A stretch of 5,182 nucleotides of DNA from DASPKW01 sp038244055 (GCA_038244055.1 JBBRTW010000489.1:1-5182), one strand, 5' to 3'; counted from the stretch's first letter, positions 1 to 5,182 are shown. Notes: generated by a model not told the origin, from the sequence alone. Translations and numbers: made by a program.

Positions 1-1
1 C

Positions 2-460
2 ATCGCGCCGGGCATGATCTACCTTTGCCCCGGCTTTGGCAAAGGAGGGTTGCTCGCGATTAAAACCGATGGCACCGGCACACTGAGCGCGGATCATCTG
101 GCGTGGAAACTGCTGGTCAACGCCCCCAACAAACCCTCGCCGCTGCTGCTCGATGGGCTGTTGTATATCGTCAGCGACGCCGGTTTTTCGGCCTGCCTCG
201 ATGCCAGGACGGGTGCGGATCTGTGGAAGCAGCGCCTCTCCGGCAATTTCTCGGCTGCCCCGTTGGCCGGCGCGGGTAAGATTTATTTCTTCGGCGAAAA
301 CGGCACGACGACCGTGATCGAGCCGGGCAAGACATTCAAGAAACTGGCAGAGAATAAGCTGGCCGAGGGATGCATGGCGACGGGTGCGGTGAGCGGGAAG
401 GCACTGTTTCTAAGGACGGGTGTGAAGGCGGGGGGGGCGTTGTATCGGATTGAGGAATGA
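2..460 (+). CDS. PQQ-like beta-propeller protein, C-terminal part (5' truncated)
   Basis: The reading frame is open from the first full codon at position 2, so the gene starts outside the window; the ATG at 14 is internal. About 152 residues are visible. They alternate short beta-strand segments with Gly/Asp turns, as in PQQ/BamB-type propellers: 'LLYIVSDAGFSACLDARTG' followed by 'ADLWKQRL' is the usual blade signature, in which a strand, an Asp-x-x-Thr-Gly turn and a docking Trp recur. Further blades follow in 'GKIYFFGENGTTTVIEPG' and in the final 'ALFLRTGVKAGGALYRIEE'. In this family such proteins are exported and either bind PQQ as dehydrogenases or act as non-catalytic scaffolds. No catalytic residues can be judged from this fragment, so enzyme or scaffold is left open. 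The following gene on the same strand starts 59 bp after the stop. Confidence 0.75.
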   Translation: MAPGMIYLCPGFGKGGLLAIKTDGTGTLSADHLAWKLLVNAPNKPSPLLLDGLLYIVSDAGFSACLDARTGADLWKQRLSGNFSAAPLAGAGKIYFFGENGTTTVIEPGKTFKKLAENKLAEGCMATGAVSGKALFLRTGVKAGGALYRIEE

Positions 461-471
461 ATTGATCGTAG

Positions 472-490
472 CATGGGCATCCTGCCCATG
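472..490. repeat. Short perfect palindrome in the gap after the propeller gene
   Basis: CATGGGCA (472-479) and TGCCCATG (483-490) form a perfect 8-bp inverted repeat with a 3-nt spacer, TCC. It starts 11 bp after the stop codon at 460. No T-run follows (the next bases are TGAGTCGTGC), so it is not a typical intrinsic terminator, although it could stabilise a 3' end. Its outer CATGGG/CCCATG arms resemble those of the larger palindromic element at 3943-4056, which suggests a dispersed intergenic repeat family. That relationship is an inference. Confidence 0.6.
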
Positions 491-509
491 TGAGTCGTGC
501 AAAATGATC

Positions 510-513
510 GAGG
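510..513 (+). promoter_or_regulatory. Ribosome binding site of the hicB-like gene
   Basis: GAGG lies 6 nt before the ATG at 520. It supports that start over the nearby out-of-frame ATG at 504. Confidence 0.5.
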
Positions 514-519
514 TCGCGC

Positions 520-723
520 ATGACCCTCAATGTAATCCTCGAACCCGGCGAAGACGGAAAAGTCATCGCCCGCGTTCCTGACCTTCCTGGATGCTATTCG
601 CAGGGCGAGACGAGGGACGATGCGCTCGCGAACATCAAAGAAGCGATCGATGGTTGGCTCGATCTGCCGTATTCCTCGGATCGACCAGCCCTTCTCATTT
701 CCCCACCCGCCCCTCCCGGTTAG
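520..723 (+). CDS. HicB-like antitoxin family protein, apparently solitary
   Basis: This is a 67-residue protein. Residues 1-48 fit the partial RNase H-like fold of HicB/UPF0150 proteins: a first strand 'MTLNVILEP', a charged turn 'GEDGK', a second strand 'VIARVPDLPGCYSQGETR', then the helix 'DDALANIKEAIDGWLD'. The PDLPGC motif followed by 'GET', an acidic pair and the EAI helix is the family hallmark. HicB proteins normally neutralise the HicA mRNA interferase encoded next to them. No HicA is visible here: the 59-bp gap upstream is too short, and the next gene downstream is a cytochrome. There is no added DNA-binding domain. The Pro-rich tail after residue 48 (ending 'SPPAPPG') does not look like the usual family ending and may reflect decay or a frameshift near the 3' end. 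It may be an orphan relic or a stand-alone HicB-fold protein with another role. Confidence 0.8.
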   Translation: MTLNVILEPGEDGKVIARVPDLPGCYSQGETRDDALANIKEAIDGWLDLPYSSDRPALLISPPAPPG

Positions 724-734
724 CATCTCATTTG

Positions 735-3290
735 ATGCCCCCCCGCGACAACCACTCCGCCAGCACCCCCGCGTCCGCCTCGAAGCGGATGAATCCCACC
801 GATCCCGCGCTCCCCCGCCGCTCTGCGATGCGCATCTACATCGCCGTCGGCATCCTCGCCATCATTCTCGGCGGCGCGGTCGGCGCGATCGTTCACTTCG
901 CCTTCCCCGGCCGATCCCCGAATTCGCAGCCGCCGATCTTTCCAATCAATCCTGCCGCCGCGACACAACCGACGGCCGCCTACGCCGGCTCGAAATCGTG
1001 TCAGCAATGCCACGCGGCCGAATACGACAAATGGCGCATTTCGCACCATGGCATCGCCGAGCGCGAGCTCGATCCCAAGCTCGATGAGCCGGCCTTCGTC
1101 CCCGAGCGCACCTTCACCCACGGCACCCAATCCACCACGCTCCGCAAATCCGGCGGCGAATATCAGGTGACCGCGCCCCTCGGCGATGTCGAGCCGGCCG
1201 TCAAGAATCCGATGGTCCCTGTCCGCGCCATCGGCGTCGACCCGCTCGTGCAATATCTCGTCCAATTCCCTAATGGCCGCCTGCAGACGCTCGAAGCCTC
1301 CTACGATCCCGCGAAGAATGAATGGTTCAATGTCTACGGCACGGAAGACCGCAAGCCCGGCGAGTGGGGCCACTGGACCGGCCGGGGGATGAACTGGAAC
1401 GCCCAGTGCGCCACCTGCCACAACACCAATATCCGCAAGAACTATGACATCGCCACCGATTCCTACAAAACCACGATGTCGGAGCTGACCGTGAGCTGCG
1501 AATCGTGCCATGGGCCGATGCAGCCGCATGTGGAGTGGCAGGGGAAAATAGTAGGCAGTAGGCAGTCGGCAGTAGGCAGTGGGAAGGATGAAGGGAGGGC
1601 GCAGAAGCGGGAAGAGGGTTCAGGTCAATCGTCAGCGGTCAGTGGTCAGTGGTCGGGCGGCATTCCATCTACGAAACCAGCAACTGACAACGGACTACGG
1701 ACCACTGACAAAACTCGCAACTCGCAACCCGCAACCCGCAACTCCGATCCCACCCTCACCAAACTCTCCCGCAGGCAGAATTTCGAGACCTGCGGCACCT
1801 GCCACTCGCGCCGCGGCGAGATCACGGCCGGTTTCACCCCTGGCGATTCTTACGCCGATCACTACTGGCTGGCCCTTCCCGATCAGACCGATCTGTTTTA
1901 CCCCGACGGCCAGATTCGCGATGAGGATTATGAATACACTTCATTCCTCGCTTCCAAGATGCACGCGGCCGGCGTGCGCTGTGTCGATTGCCACGATCCC
2001 CACGCCGCCAAACCCGTGCTCCAGGGCAACGCGCTGTGCATGAAGTGCCACACCGGCACATTCCCCAATTCACCCATCATCGACCCTGCCAAGCATACCT
2101 TCCACAAGCCCGACTCGGCCGGCGCGCTCTGCACGAGCTGCCACATGCCGCAGACACCGTACATGCAGCGGCACTTCCGCCACGATCACGGCTTCACCAT
2201 CCCCGATCCGGTGCTGACCAAGGAGTTGAGCATTCCCAACGCCTGCAATCGCTGCCACACGGATAAGGATGCCGACTGGTCGATCAAGTTCACGGAGGAG
2301 TGGTACGGTGCGAAAATGCAGCGCCCCACCCGCGAGCGCGCCCGCATCATGGCCAAAGCGCGGCAGGGCGATCCATCGGCCAAGCCGGCCCTGCTCAAGA
2401 TTCTCGCGGAAGACAAGATTCCTCTATGGCAGGGGTCGGCCGCGATTTTCCTTGGCAATCATCTGGATGATGTCGCGGTGATCGATGCCCTGACGGCCGC
2501 GACAACTCACAAAGACCCGCTGGTTCGCGACTGCGCCTCCCGAGCCCTCACCCGGCTGGCCGAGATGCCCACGCAGGCCGGCCCGCTGCGAAACGCCCAG
2601 GCGGCCATCATTCGGCTCCTGGATGACCCAGCCCGCACTGTGCGCGTGCGCGCGGCGTGGGCCCTGCGCAACGTGATCGATCCCGCGACCCCGGCCGGCC
2701 AGGATCTGATGACGTACCTCAATCACAACGCCGACCAGCCCGGCGGCGCGATGCAGATGGGCATGTGGCGCTTGGCCCGCAACGACTCGGCCGGCGCGGT
2801 TACCTGGTTCGAAAAAGCCGTCCGCTGGGATCCCAACTCATGGCCCCTGCGCGATGCCCTGGCCGTCGCCTATTCGACGCGCGAGCAGTTCCCGCAGGCC
2901 GTCGAGCAGCTCGAAGCCGCCGTCAAGATCGATCCGCGCGATGCCGAGCTCTGGTTCAAGCTTGGACTGGCCTATGCGGAAGTGGGGCAGAAGGTGAAGA
3001 CCATCGCCGCCATCGAGCGCGCGGTGGCGATCAACCCCAGACACGCCCGCGCCCTCTACAACCTCGGCCTGGCTTACAGCGCCGCCGATGACGCCGCCAG
3101 GGCGATCGACAATCTTGCCCGCGCCGAGCAGGCCGACCCGACCAATGCCGATGCGCCTTATGCGCTGGCGACCGTGTACCTGCATGCCGGCGACCCGGAC
3201 CGCGCCAAAGCCGCGGCCCGAAGAGCCCTCCGCATCAACCCCCGCCACGTCGACGCGATGCAATTGCTCACCCAAATCGGCGGGCCGTGA
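735..3290 (+). CDS. Membrane-anchored octahaem c-type cytochrome with HEAT and TPR repeats
   Basis: The start at 735 gives 851 residues and lies 11 bp after the hicB-like stop. The frame is open from an ATG at 591, but that would overlap hicB by 133 bp; ATGs at 789 and 828 are also possible, and none has a clear Shine-Dalgarno site. A hydrophobic segment at about residues 34-55, after a basic stretch, is an uncleaved anchor or signal, so the rest should lie outside the cytoplasm. Eight CxxCH haem sites begin at Cys 89, 225, 255, 353, 416, 435, 466 and 504, in the style of cytochrome c554/NrfA-like multihaem proteins. A HEAT-like alpha-solenoid follows at about 535-655, then five 34-residue TPR units at about 670-838, each ending in a motif like 'INPRH' or 'IDPRD'. 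The TPR part probably binds partners and the haems should carry electrons; the substrate is unknown. Residues about 271-339, between haems 3 and 4, are a low-complexity insertion encoded by heptamer repeats. Haem sites and repeats are seen; the redox role is inferred. Confidence 0.88.
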   Translation: MPPRDNHSASTPASASKRMNPTDPALPRRSAMRIYIAVGILAIILGGAVGAIVHFAFPGRSPNSQPPIFPINPAAATQPTAAYAGSKSCQQCHAAEYDKWRISHHGIAERELDPKLDEPAFVPERTFTHGTQSTTLRKSGGEYQVTAPLGDVEPAVKNPMVPVRAIGVDPLVQYLVQFPNGRLQTLEASYDPAKNEWFNVYGTEDRKPGEWGHWTGRGMNWNAQCATCHNTNIRKNYDIATDSYKTTMSELTVSCESCHGPMQPHVEWQGKIVGSRQSAVGSGKDEGRAQKREEGSGQSSAVSGQWSGGIPSTKPATDNGLRTTDKTRNSQPATRNSDPTLTKLSRRQNFETCGTCHSRRGEITAGFTPGDSYADHYWLALPDQTDLFYPDGQIRDEDYEYTSFLASKMHAAGVRCVDCHDPHAAKPVLQGNALCMKCHTGTFPNSPIIDPAKHTFHKPDSAGALCTSCHMPQTPYMQRHFRHDHGFTIPDPVLTKELSIPNACNRCHTDKDADWSIKFTEEWYGAKMQRPTRERARIMAKARQGDPSAKPALLKILAEDKIPLWQGSAAIFLGNHLDDVAVIDALTAATTHKDPLVRDCASRALTRLAEMPTQAGPLRNAQAAIIRLLDDPARTVRVRAAWALRNVIDPATPAGQDLMTYLNHNADQPGGAMQMGMWRLARNDSAGAVTWFEKAVRWDPNSWPLRDALAVAYSTREQFPQAVEQLEAAVKIDPRDAELWFKLGLAYAEVGQKVKTIAAIERAVAINPRHARALYNLGLAYSAADDAARAIDNLARAEQADPTNADAPYALATVYLHAGDPDRAKAAARRALRINPRHVDAMQLLTQIGGP
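1546..1752. repeat. Heptamer tandem repeat insertion within the cytochrome gene
   Basis: Three families of 7-bp units lie here. GTAGGCA-type units occur four times (1551-1578; the third is GTCGGCA). GTCAG(C/T)G units occur three times plus a partial copy (1631-1654). AAC(T/C)CGC units occur four times with a degenerate fifth (1712-1746). The middle family also occurs inverted: GACCACTGAC at 1700-1709 is the reverse complement of GTCAGTGGTC at 1638-1647 and 1645-1654, so a hairpin can form. The insertion is translated in frame as a Ser/Gly/Gln/Thr-rich linker without stops and contains no haem motif. It separates two stretches that read as ordinary cytochrome sequence, ending near 'HVEWQGK' and resuming near 'LTKLSRRQNFETC'. 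Similar heptamer repeats are familiar as intergenic low-complexity DNA in planctomycete-like genomes, so this looks like such DNA invading a coding region. Confidence 0.85.
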
Positions 3291-3441
3291 TAGCCCAGGG
3301 TCGAGCGGTCCAGGGTCGGGAGCCGGCCACCAGAAACGCCCATCTGCGGACCAATATTCCCCGGCTCCCGACCCTTTCGCGCCCCGCCGCAATCAAGCCA
3401 TCCCCTGCCCACTCCTCCCGCACTCCTCACGCCTATCGCAC
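3291..3441. other. Gene-free spacer with a 15-bp inverted repeat and short direct repeats
   Basis: No coding sequence is convincing here. A perfect 15-bp inverted repeat, AGGGTCGGGAGCCGG (3312-3326) with its complement at 3361-3375, encloses 34 nt and lies 21 bp after the cytochrome stop. Its left arm overlaps a 9-bp direct repeat, CCAGGGTCG (3295-3303 and 3310-3318). An imperfect 11-bp tandem repeat, CACTCCTC(C/A)CG, covers 3410-3431. The large hairpin has no T-run on the + strand directly after it (ACCCTTTCGC), so it is not a standard intrinsic terminator. It could still protect or define the 3' end of the cytochrome mRNA. Confidence 0.6.
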
Positions 3442-3467
3442 AAAAATCGGGCGATCGCCCTCGCCCG
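3442..3467 (-). terminator. Probable intrinsic terminator on the minus strand
   Basis: Read on the - strand, CGGGCGA (3467-3461), a 6-nt loop GGGCGA, then TCGCCCG (3454-3448) form a 7-bp GC-rich stem. It is followed by A and five T residues (3446-3442). An alternative fold uses the 12-bp palindrome GGGCGATCGCCC at 3449-3460. No minus-strand gene ends close by. The nearest clear one is the lipoprotein gene, whose stop at 4093 is about 625 nt upstream in transcription order. Confidence 0.5.
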
Positions 3468-3531
3468 CTCCACTCTCCCTCCAAGAGTGATTTCTCCCAA
3501 AACCCCCGCAATTCAGCCTGTTTTCGCCGCT

Positions 3532-3559
3532 TTGAAATATTTTTCCCCAGGATTATTGC
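3532..3559 (+). promoter_or_regulatory. Weak possible promoter before the structured RNA region
   Basis: An AT-rich patch stands out in GC-rich DNA. TTGAAA (3532-3537) is a good -35-like hexamer. The only -10-like hexamer at normal spacing is TATTGC (3554-3559, 16-nt gap), which matches only half of the consensus; GATTAT (3551-3556) matches better but is too close. This would start a transcript near 3565, but the call is tentative. Confidence 0.2.
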
Positions 3560-3658
3560 GCTGGCATCCTCTTCGCTCTATGGCTCATCGTCGCCGTGAA
3601 GTTCGCGGTGATGGGTGGCCGAAAGGTTGCTCAAAAATATCATGGAGCGCGGTTGGTT

Positions 3659-3711
3659 CCCACGGGCAGTATCGCCCGCAGGCGGTCTGCGGGCGATATT
3701 CTGTCCGGGGG
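3659..3711. repeat. Long imperfect palindrome (about 22-bp stem)
   Basis: The core is a perfect 12-bp inverted repeat (3670-3681 with 3687-3698) around the loop GCGGT. It is extended by a 7-bp block (3663-3669 with 3701-3707, one G-U pair) across a 2-nt bulge, then by CCC/GGG (3659-3661 with 3709-3711) across one A-G mismatch. It is the strongest single hairpin of the intergenic region. It could be an RNA helix, a dispersed palindromic repeat or both. Confidence 0.75.
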
Positions 3712-3878
3712 TTTCTGTCGAGCAGGAATGCTCGAGCTGCCTTGCCGCTCCAAAATGTTGATCGATATGAAATACAACTGAAGTCTTCGCGCTGGGTCGG
3801 CCCGCATTATTGATGACGTGCTCCAGATGCCAGGCCGCGCGAACGACTTCATCCCCAATCCTCGTTTCCTCCTCCGCC

Positions 3879-3915
3879 AGGCTGCACACTGTACCCTCCG
3901 TGTGCAGCCTTTTTT
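3879..3915 (+). terminator. Intrinsic terminator on the plus strand
   Basis: GGCTGCACAC (3880-3889) and GTGTGCAGCC (3900-3909) form a perfect 10-bp stem with a 10-nt loop, followed directly by six T residues (3910-3915). A3879-T3910 can add one pair. On the opposite strand no T-run follows the stem, so it acts rightwards. It lies 589 bp after the cytochrome stop, which is far for that gene and is the main reason to suspect a separate RNA gene in between. Confidence 0.85.
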
Positions 3916-3942
3916 CAATGATTTCAAAGAGGACAAATGGAA

Positions 3943-4056
3943 TGGGTGGCATGGGTAAGGCTCTCAGGCCTTACCCGTGTTTGTGACATTTCAGATCAGC
4001 TCCATATTGCTGCCAGCCCCACGGGTAAGACCTGACAGTCTTACCCATGCCACCCA
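3943..4056. repeat. Nested palindromic element, MITE-like, 114 bp
   Basis: The ends are a perfect 17-bp inverted repeat, TGGGTGGCATGGGTAAG (3943-3959) and its complement (4040-4056). Each half is itself a hairpin: 3950-3961 with 3968-3979 (12 bp, loop TCTCAG, one G-U pair), and 4020-4031 with 4038-4049 (12 bp, loop CTGACA, one A-C mismatch). The inner arms also match: CTTACCCGTG (3970-3979) is the complement of CACGGGTAAG (4020-4029). The centre (3980-4019) is unstructured. The element can therefore fold as two separate hairpins or one long one. It encodes nothing and lies between convergent transcription units. Neither hairpin is followed by a T-run. It looks like a mobile palindromic repeat; no flanking target duplication is obvious. 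Confidence 0.7.
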
Positions 4057-4092
4057 AGCCAGCCCATGCGTTATAGTCGATCGGACTAAACT

Positions 4093-4989
4093 CTATCTTC
4101 CCTGCCGATAGTAATTCGACTTGAAATCGAGCGATTTTCCAAAAGTCGTGGGGAACGACTCGGGTGCCGGAGCATCGGTAATCCTGGCCTCCGCCATCGG
4201 TCCGGAAATGTTATCAGTCGCTCGACGCCATGCCATCGGCGTCATCGCCGCCTGGTATCGCGCCCTATCCGCCATCGCCGTCAATGTATCCGACCGCCAC
4301 GCCGCATCCTGATCGCGCCGCAACACGCCCCGCGCGGCGTCATAATCATTACACCGAAAAATCTCCATCGCGAAGGCGACATACGCCTGCCGCCGCATCG
4401 GCTGATCGGGAATCTCCATCGCCCATTCCCCGGCCTGCGCGATCAGGCCGGCCGCCTCCTTGTCGCCGCGCAGCTCCCGCGTCTCCCGCGCCACGCCCAG
4501 CACATACTGGCAGCGCTCGTTTACCGGATTGAGCGCCATCAAATCCGCCGTCGCCCGGTCCAGCGCGGAATTGGCGAATGGCTTGTCCTCCGCCCCGCGC
4601 GCCAGTTCCGACAGCGAAATCCAGCCGGCCAGCCGCTCGTGATTGGTCAGGGGCGTTTGCGCCGGAGCATTGCCGGCCGCAGCGCCGCCGGCTGGCTCCG
4701 CGCCGCCCGCGCCTTTTGCGCCGGCCGCGGAAATCGCACCGGCCGATTCAAGCGTCTTGCGGGCATCGCGCAACGTCGCCCGCGCATCGCCCGGCCGACC
4801 AAAGCGAATCTCCCGATCCGCGATATTGAGCTGCCGGGTCAATCGCTCGCGCGGGCTTGGAATCTGGCCGGCTTCCTCGCCCGCCATGTGCAGAAGGCGA
4901 TCGGGGTCGAGTGCGTCAGTTGGTGAGGTCTGCGTACAGGCGGGAATAAATGCGAAAAGGCAGAGGATGGACAGGCGAATGTGATTCAT
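4093..4989 (-). CDS. Predicted lipoprotein of unknown function with helical repeats
   Basis: The protein has 298 residues. A basic N-terminus, a hydrophobic stretch and the lipobox IPAC at residues 15-18 predict lipidation at Cys18 after 'MNHIRLSILCLFAFIP', so it should be tethered to a membrane facing the periplasm. The mature part is mostly amphipathic helix, with segments such as 'RLTRQLNIADREIRFGRPGDARATL', quoted here only as positions 49-73, and 'RRQAYVAFAMEIFRCNDYDAA' near 200-220, in a TPR-like helix-turn-helix rhythm without a full consensus. A Gly/Ala-rich flexible linker lies at about 83-110. No catalytic motif is recognised. The gene is convergent to the cytochrome gene, and the next gene upstream on the same strand ends 83 bp before it, so the two could be co-transcribed. 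A scaffold or stress-related role is possible but not shown. Confidence 0.8.
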   Translation of the reverse strand: MNHIRLSILCLFAFIPACTQTSPTDALDPDRLLHMAGEEAGQIPSPRERLTRQLNIADREIRFGRPGDARATLRDARKTLESAGAISAAGAKGAGGAEPAGGAAAGNAPAQTPLTNHERLAGWISLSELARGAEDKPFANSALDRATADLMALNPVNERCQYVLGVARETRELRGDKEAAGLIAQAGEWAMEIPDQPMRRQAYVAFAMEIFRCNDYDAARGVLRRDQDAAWRSDTLTAMADRARYQAAMTPMAWRRATDNISGPMAEARITDAPAPESFPTTFGKSLDFKSNYYRQGR

Positions 4990-4995
4990 GCGGGG

Positions 4996-5000
4996 CTCCT
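4996..5000 (-). promoter_or_regulatory. Ribosome binding site of the lipoprotein gene
   Basis: On the - strand AGGAG lies 6 nt before the ATG at 4989-4987. This is a strong Shine-Dalgarno match and fixes the start, which also gives a proper lipoprotein signal. Confidence 0.8.
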
Positions 5001-5072
5001 GGTAATCGAACCGCGCAAGGCAAGCCGATCACCCCGCGCTATTCCATATAGTCATCGCAGGCCAGCAAAGGT

Positions 5073-5182
5073 TCAAACCGATGCCGGGAGAACCTGAATC
5101 GCCGGCAGGGGGGTAATGGCATCGAATGGAGCGGAATCGGCGTCGGCCGGCGGTTCCCAAAGCAGGGTCCACGCCGCCCGCG
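5073..5182 (-). CDS. C-terminal end of an unidentified protein (partial)
   Basis: On the - strand one frame is open from the window edge to a TGA at 5075-5073, giving 35 residues with balanced composition: 'RAAWTLLWEPPADADS' followed by 'APFDAITPLPAIQVLPASV'. The other two minus frames are also open over this short span, but one is Arg-rich and the other Gly/Cys-rich, so this frame is preferred. The stop lies 83 bp before the lipoprotein gene on the same strand, with no terminator seen between, which fits an operon. No family can be assigned from so short a piece. The main alternative is a plus-strand gene starting at ATG 5117 and leaving the window. Confidence 0.4.
   Translation of the reverse strand, partial: RAAWTLLWEPPADADSAPFDAITPLPAIQVLPASV

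Larger units (their letters stand above)
3549..3915 (+). ncRNA. Candidate structured non-coding RNA ending in an intrinsic terminator
   Basis: A chain of strong helices covers this stretch and ends in a plus-strand terminator. In order: an 11-bp hairpin with G-U pairs (3584-3594 with 3605-3615); GGCC-GAAA-GGTT (3617-3628), a GNRA-type loop; then a domain closed by GTTG/CAAC (3626-3629 with 3775-3778, alternative to the GNRA hairpin), ATATC/GATAT (3637-3641 with 3764-3768) and TGGAGCG/CGCTCCA (3643-3649 with 3746-3752). That domain contains a hairpin of about 22 bp (3659-3711) and a 7-bp hairpin with a GGAA loop (3718-3735). Next comes a 14-bp stem with one bulged C (3779-3792 with 3837-3851). 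AGGATT (3549-3554) can pair with AATCCT (3857-3862) to close the whole. None of the conserved RNase P, tmRNA, SRP or 6S motifs was recognised. It may instead be a long 3' untranslated region or a decayed palindromic repeat. The 5' end is a guess. Confidence 0.4.

Noticed and set aside
591..734. Upstream ATG at 591 as the cytochrome start
   Set aside because: It would overlap the HicB-like gene by 133 bp, and the added residues are Arg-rich and do not resemble a signal; the start at 735 removes the overlap.
720..1529. Long minus-strand frame opposite the cytochrome gene
   Set aside because: It mirrors the high third-position GC of the real gene, is rich in Gly/Arg/Ala without motifs, and lies opposite three haem sites.
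1551..1746. CRISPR array
   Set aside because: The repeats are 7 bp and directly adjacent, with no spacers of regular length.
2838..3392. Minus-strand frame opposite the TPR region
   Set aside because: It is a shadow of the TPR coding sequence with low-complexity composition.
3549..3915. RNase P RNA, tmRNA, SRP RNA or 6S RNA
   Set aside because: The length fits RNase P, and the minus strand has GAGGAAA and ACAGAAA-like strings, but the conserved core around the GGTAAGAG motif is absent on both strands. No tRNA-like end for tmRNA, no SRP loop motif and no 6S-type single bubble was seen.
3578..3952. Minus-strand open frame of 124 codons over the structured region
   Set aside because: The first half reads like a protein, but there is no Shine-Dalgarno site before the ATG at 3952, the frame runs through the strong terminator hairpin and the long palindrome, and its start lies inside the palindromic element. 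A homology search would settle it: conserved homologues with synonymous bias would revive it and weaken the RNA call.
4074..4088. Small hairpin TAGTC/GACTA just after the lipoprotein stop
   Set aside because: It has only 5 bp and no T-run on the - strand, too weak to call a terminator.
5117..5182. Plus-strand gene starting at ATG 5117
   Set aside because: It has only about 22 codons in view, with Ser/Ala/Gly-rich composition and a G-run placed too close to the ATG; the minus-strand frame reads better.

Overview
The window is GC-rich. Its gene content suggests a planctomycete or a related environmental bacterium: a PQQ-type propeller protein, an octahaem c-type cytochrome fused to HEAT and TPR repeats, a lipoprotein with helical repeats, and many intergenic palindromes and heptamer repeats. 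This assignment is an inference from style; no marker gene is present.

Left part (1-3290, all + strand). The window opens inside the 3' end of a gene for a PQQ-like beta-propeller protein (stop at 460). A short gap with a perfect palindrome (472-490) leads to a small solitary HicB-like gene (520-723) that has no HicA partner in view. Eleven bases later a large gene begins (735-3290). It encodes a membrane-anchored cytochrome with eight CxxCH haem sites, then a HEAT-like solenoid and five TPR units. Between haem sites 3 and 4 the reading frame runs through about 200 bp of low-complexity DNA made of three families of 7-bp tandem repeats.

Middle part (3291-4092, about 800 bp with no convincing protein gene). 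This stretch is dense in secondary structure. It has a 15-bp inverted repeat (3312-3375), a likely minus-strand terminator (3442-3467), a series of strong nested hairpins (about 3549-3851), a textbook plus-strand intrinsic terminator (3879-3915), and a 114-bp nested palindromic element (3943-4056). The hairpin series ending in the terminator is reported as a candidate structured non-coding RNA on the + strand. The alternative is that it forms overlapping 3' untranslated regions of the two convergent flanking genes.

Right part (4093-5182, - strand). A predicted lipoprotein of unknown function (4093-4989) has a good Shine-Dalgarno site. It is preceded on the same strand by the probable C-terminal end of another protein (5073-5182, partial).

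No complete known pathway or defence system can be reconstructed. The best candidates for something undescribed are the structured intergenic RNA and the heptamer-repeat insertion inside the cytochrome gene, which in principle could change frame with copy number.
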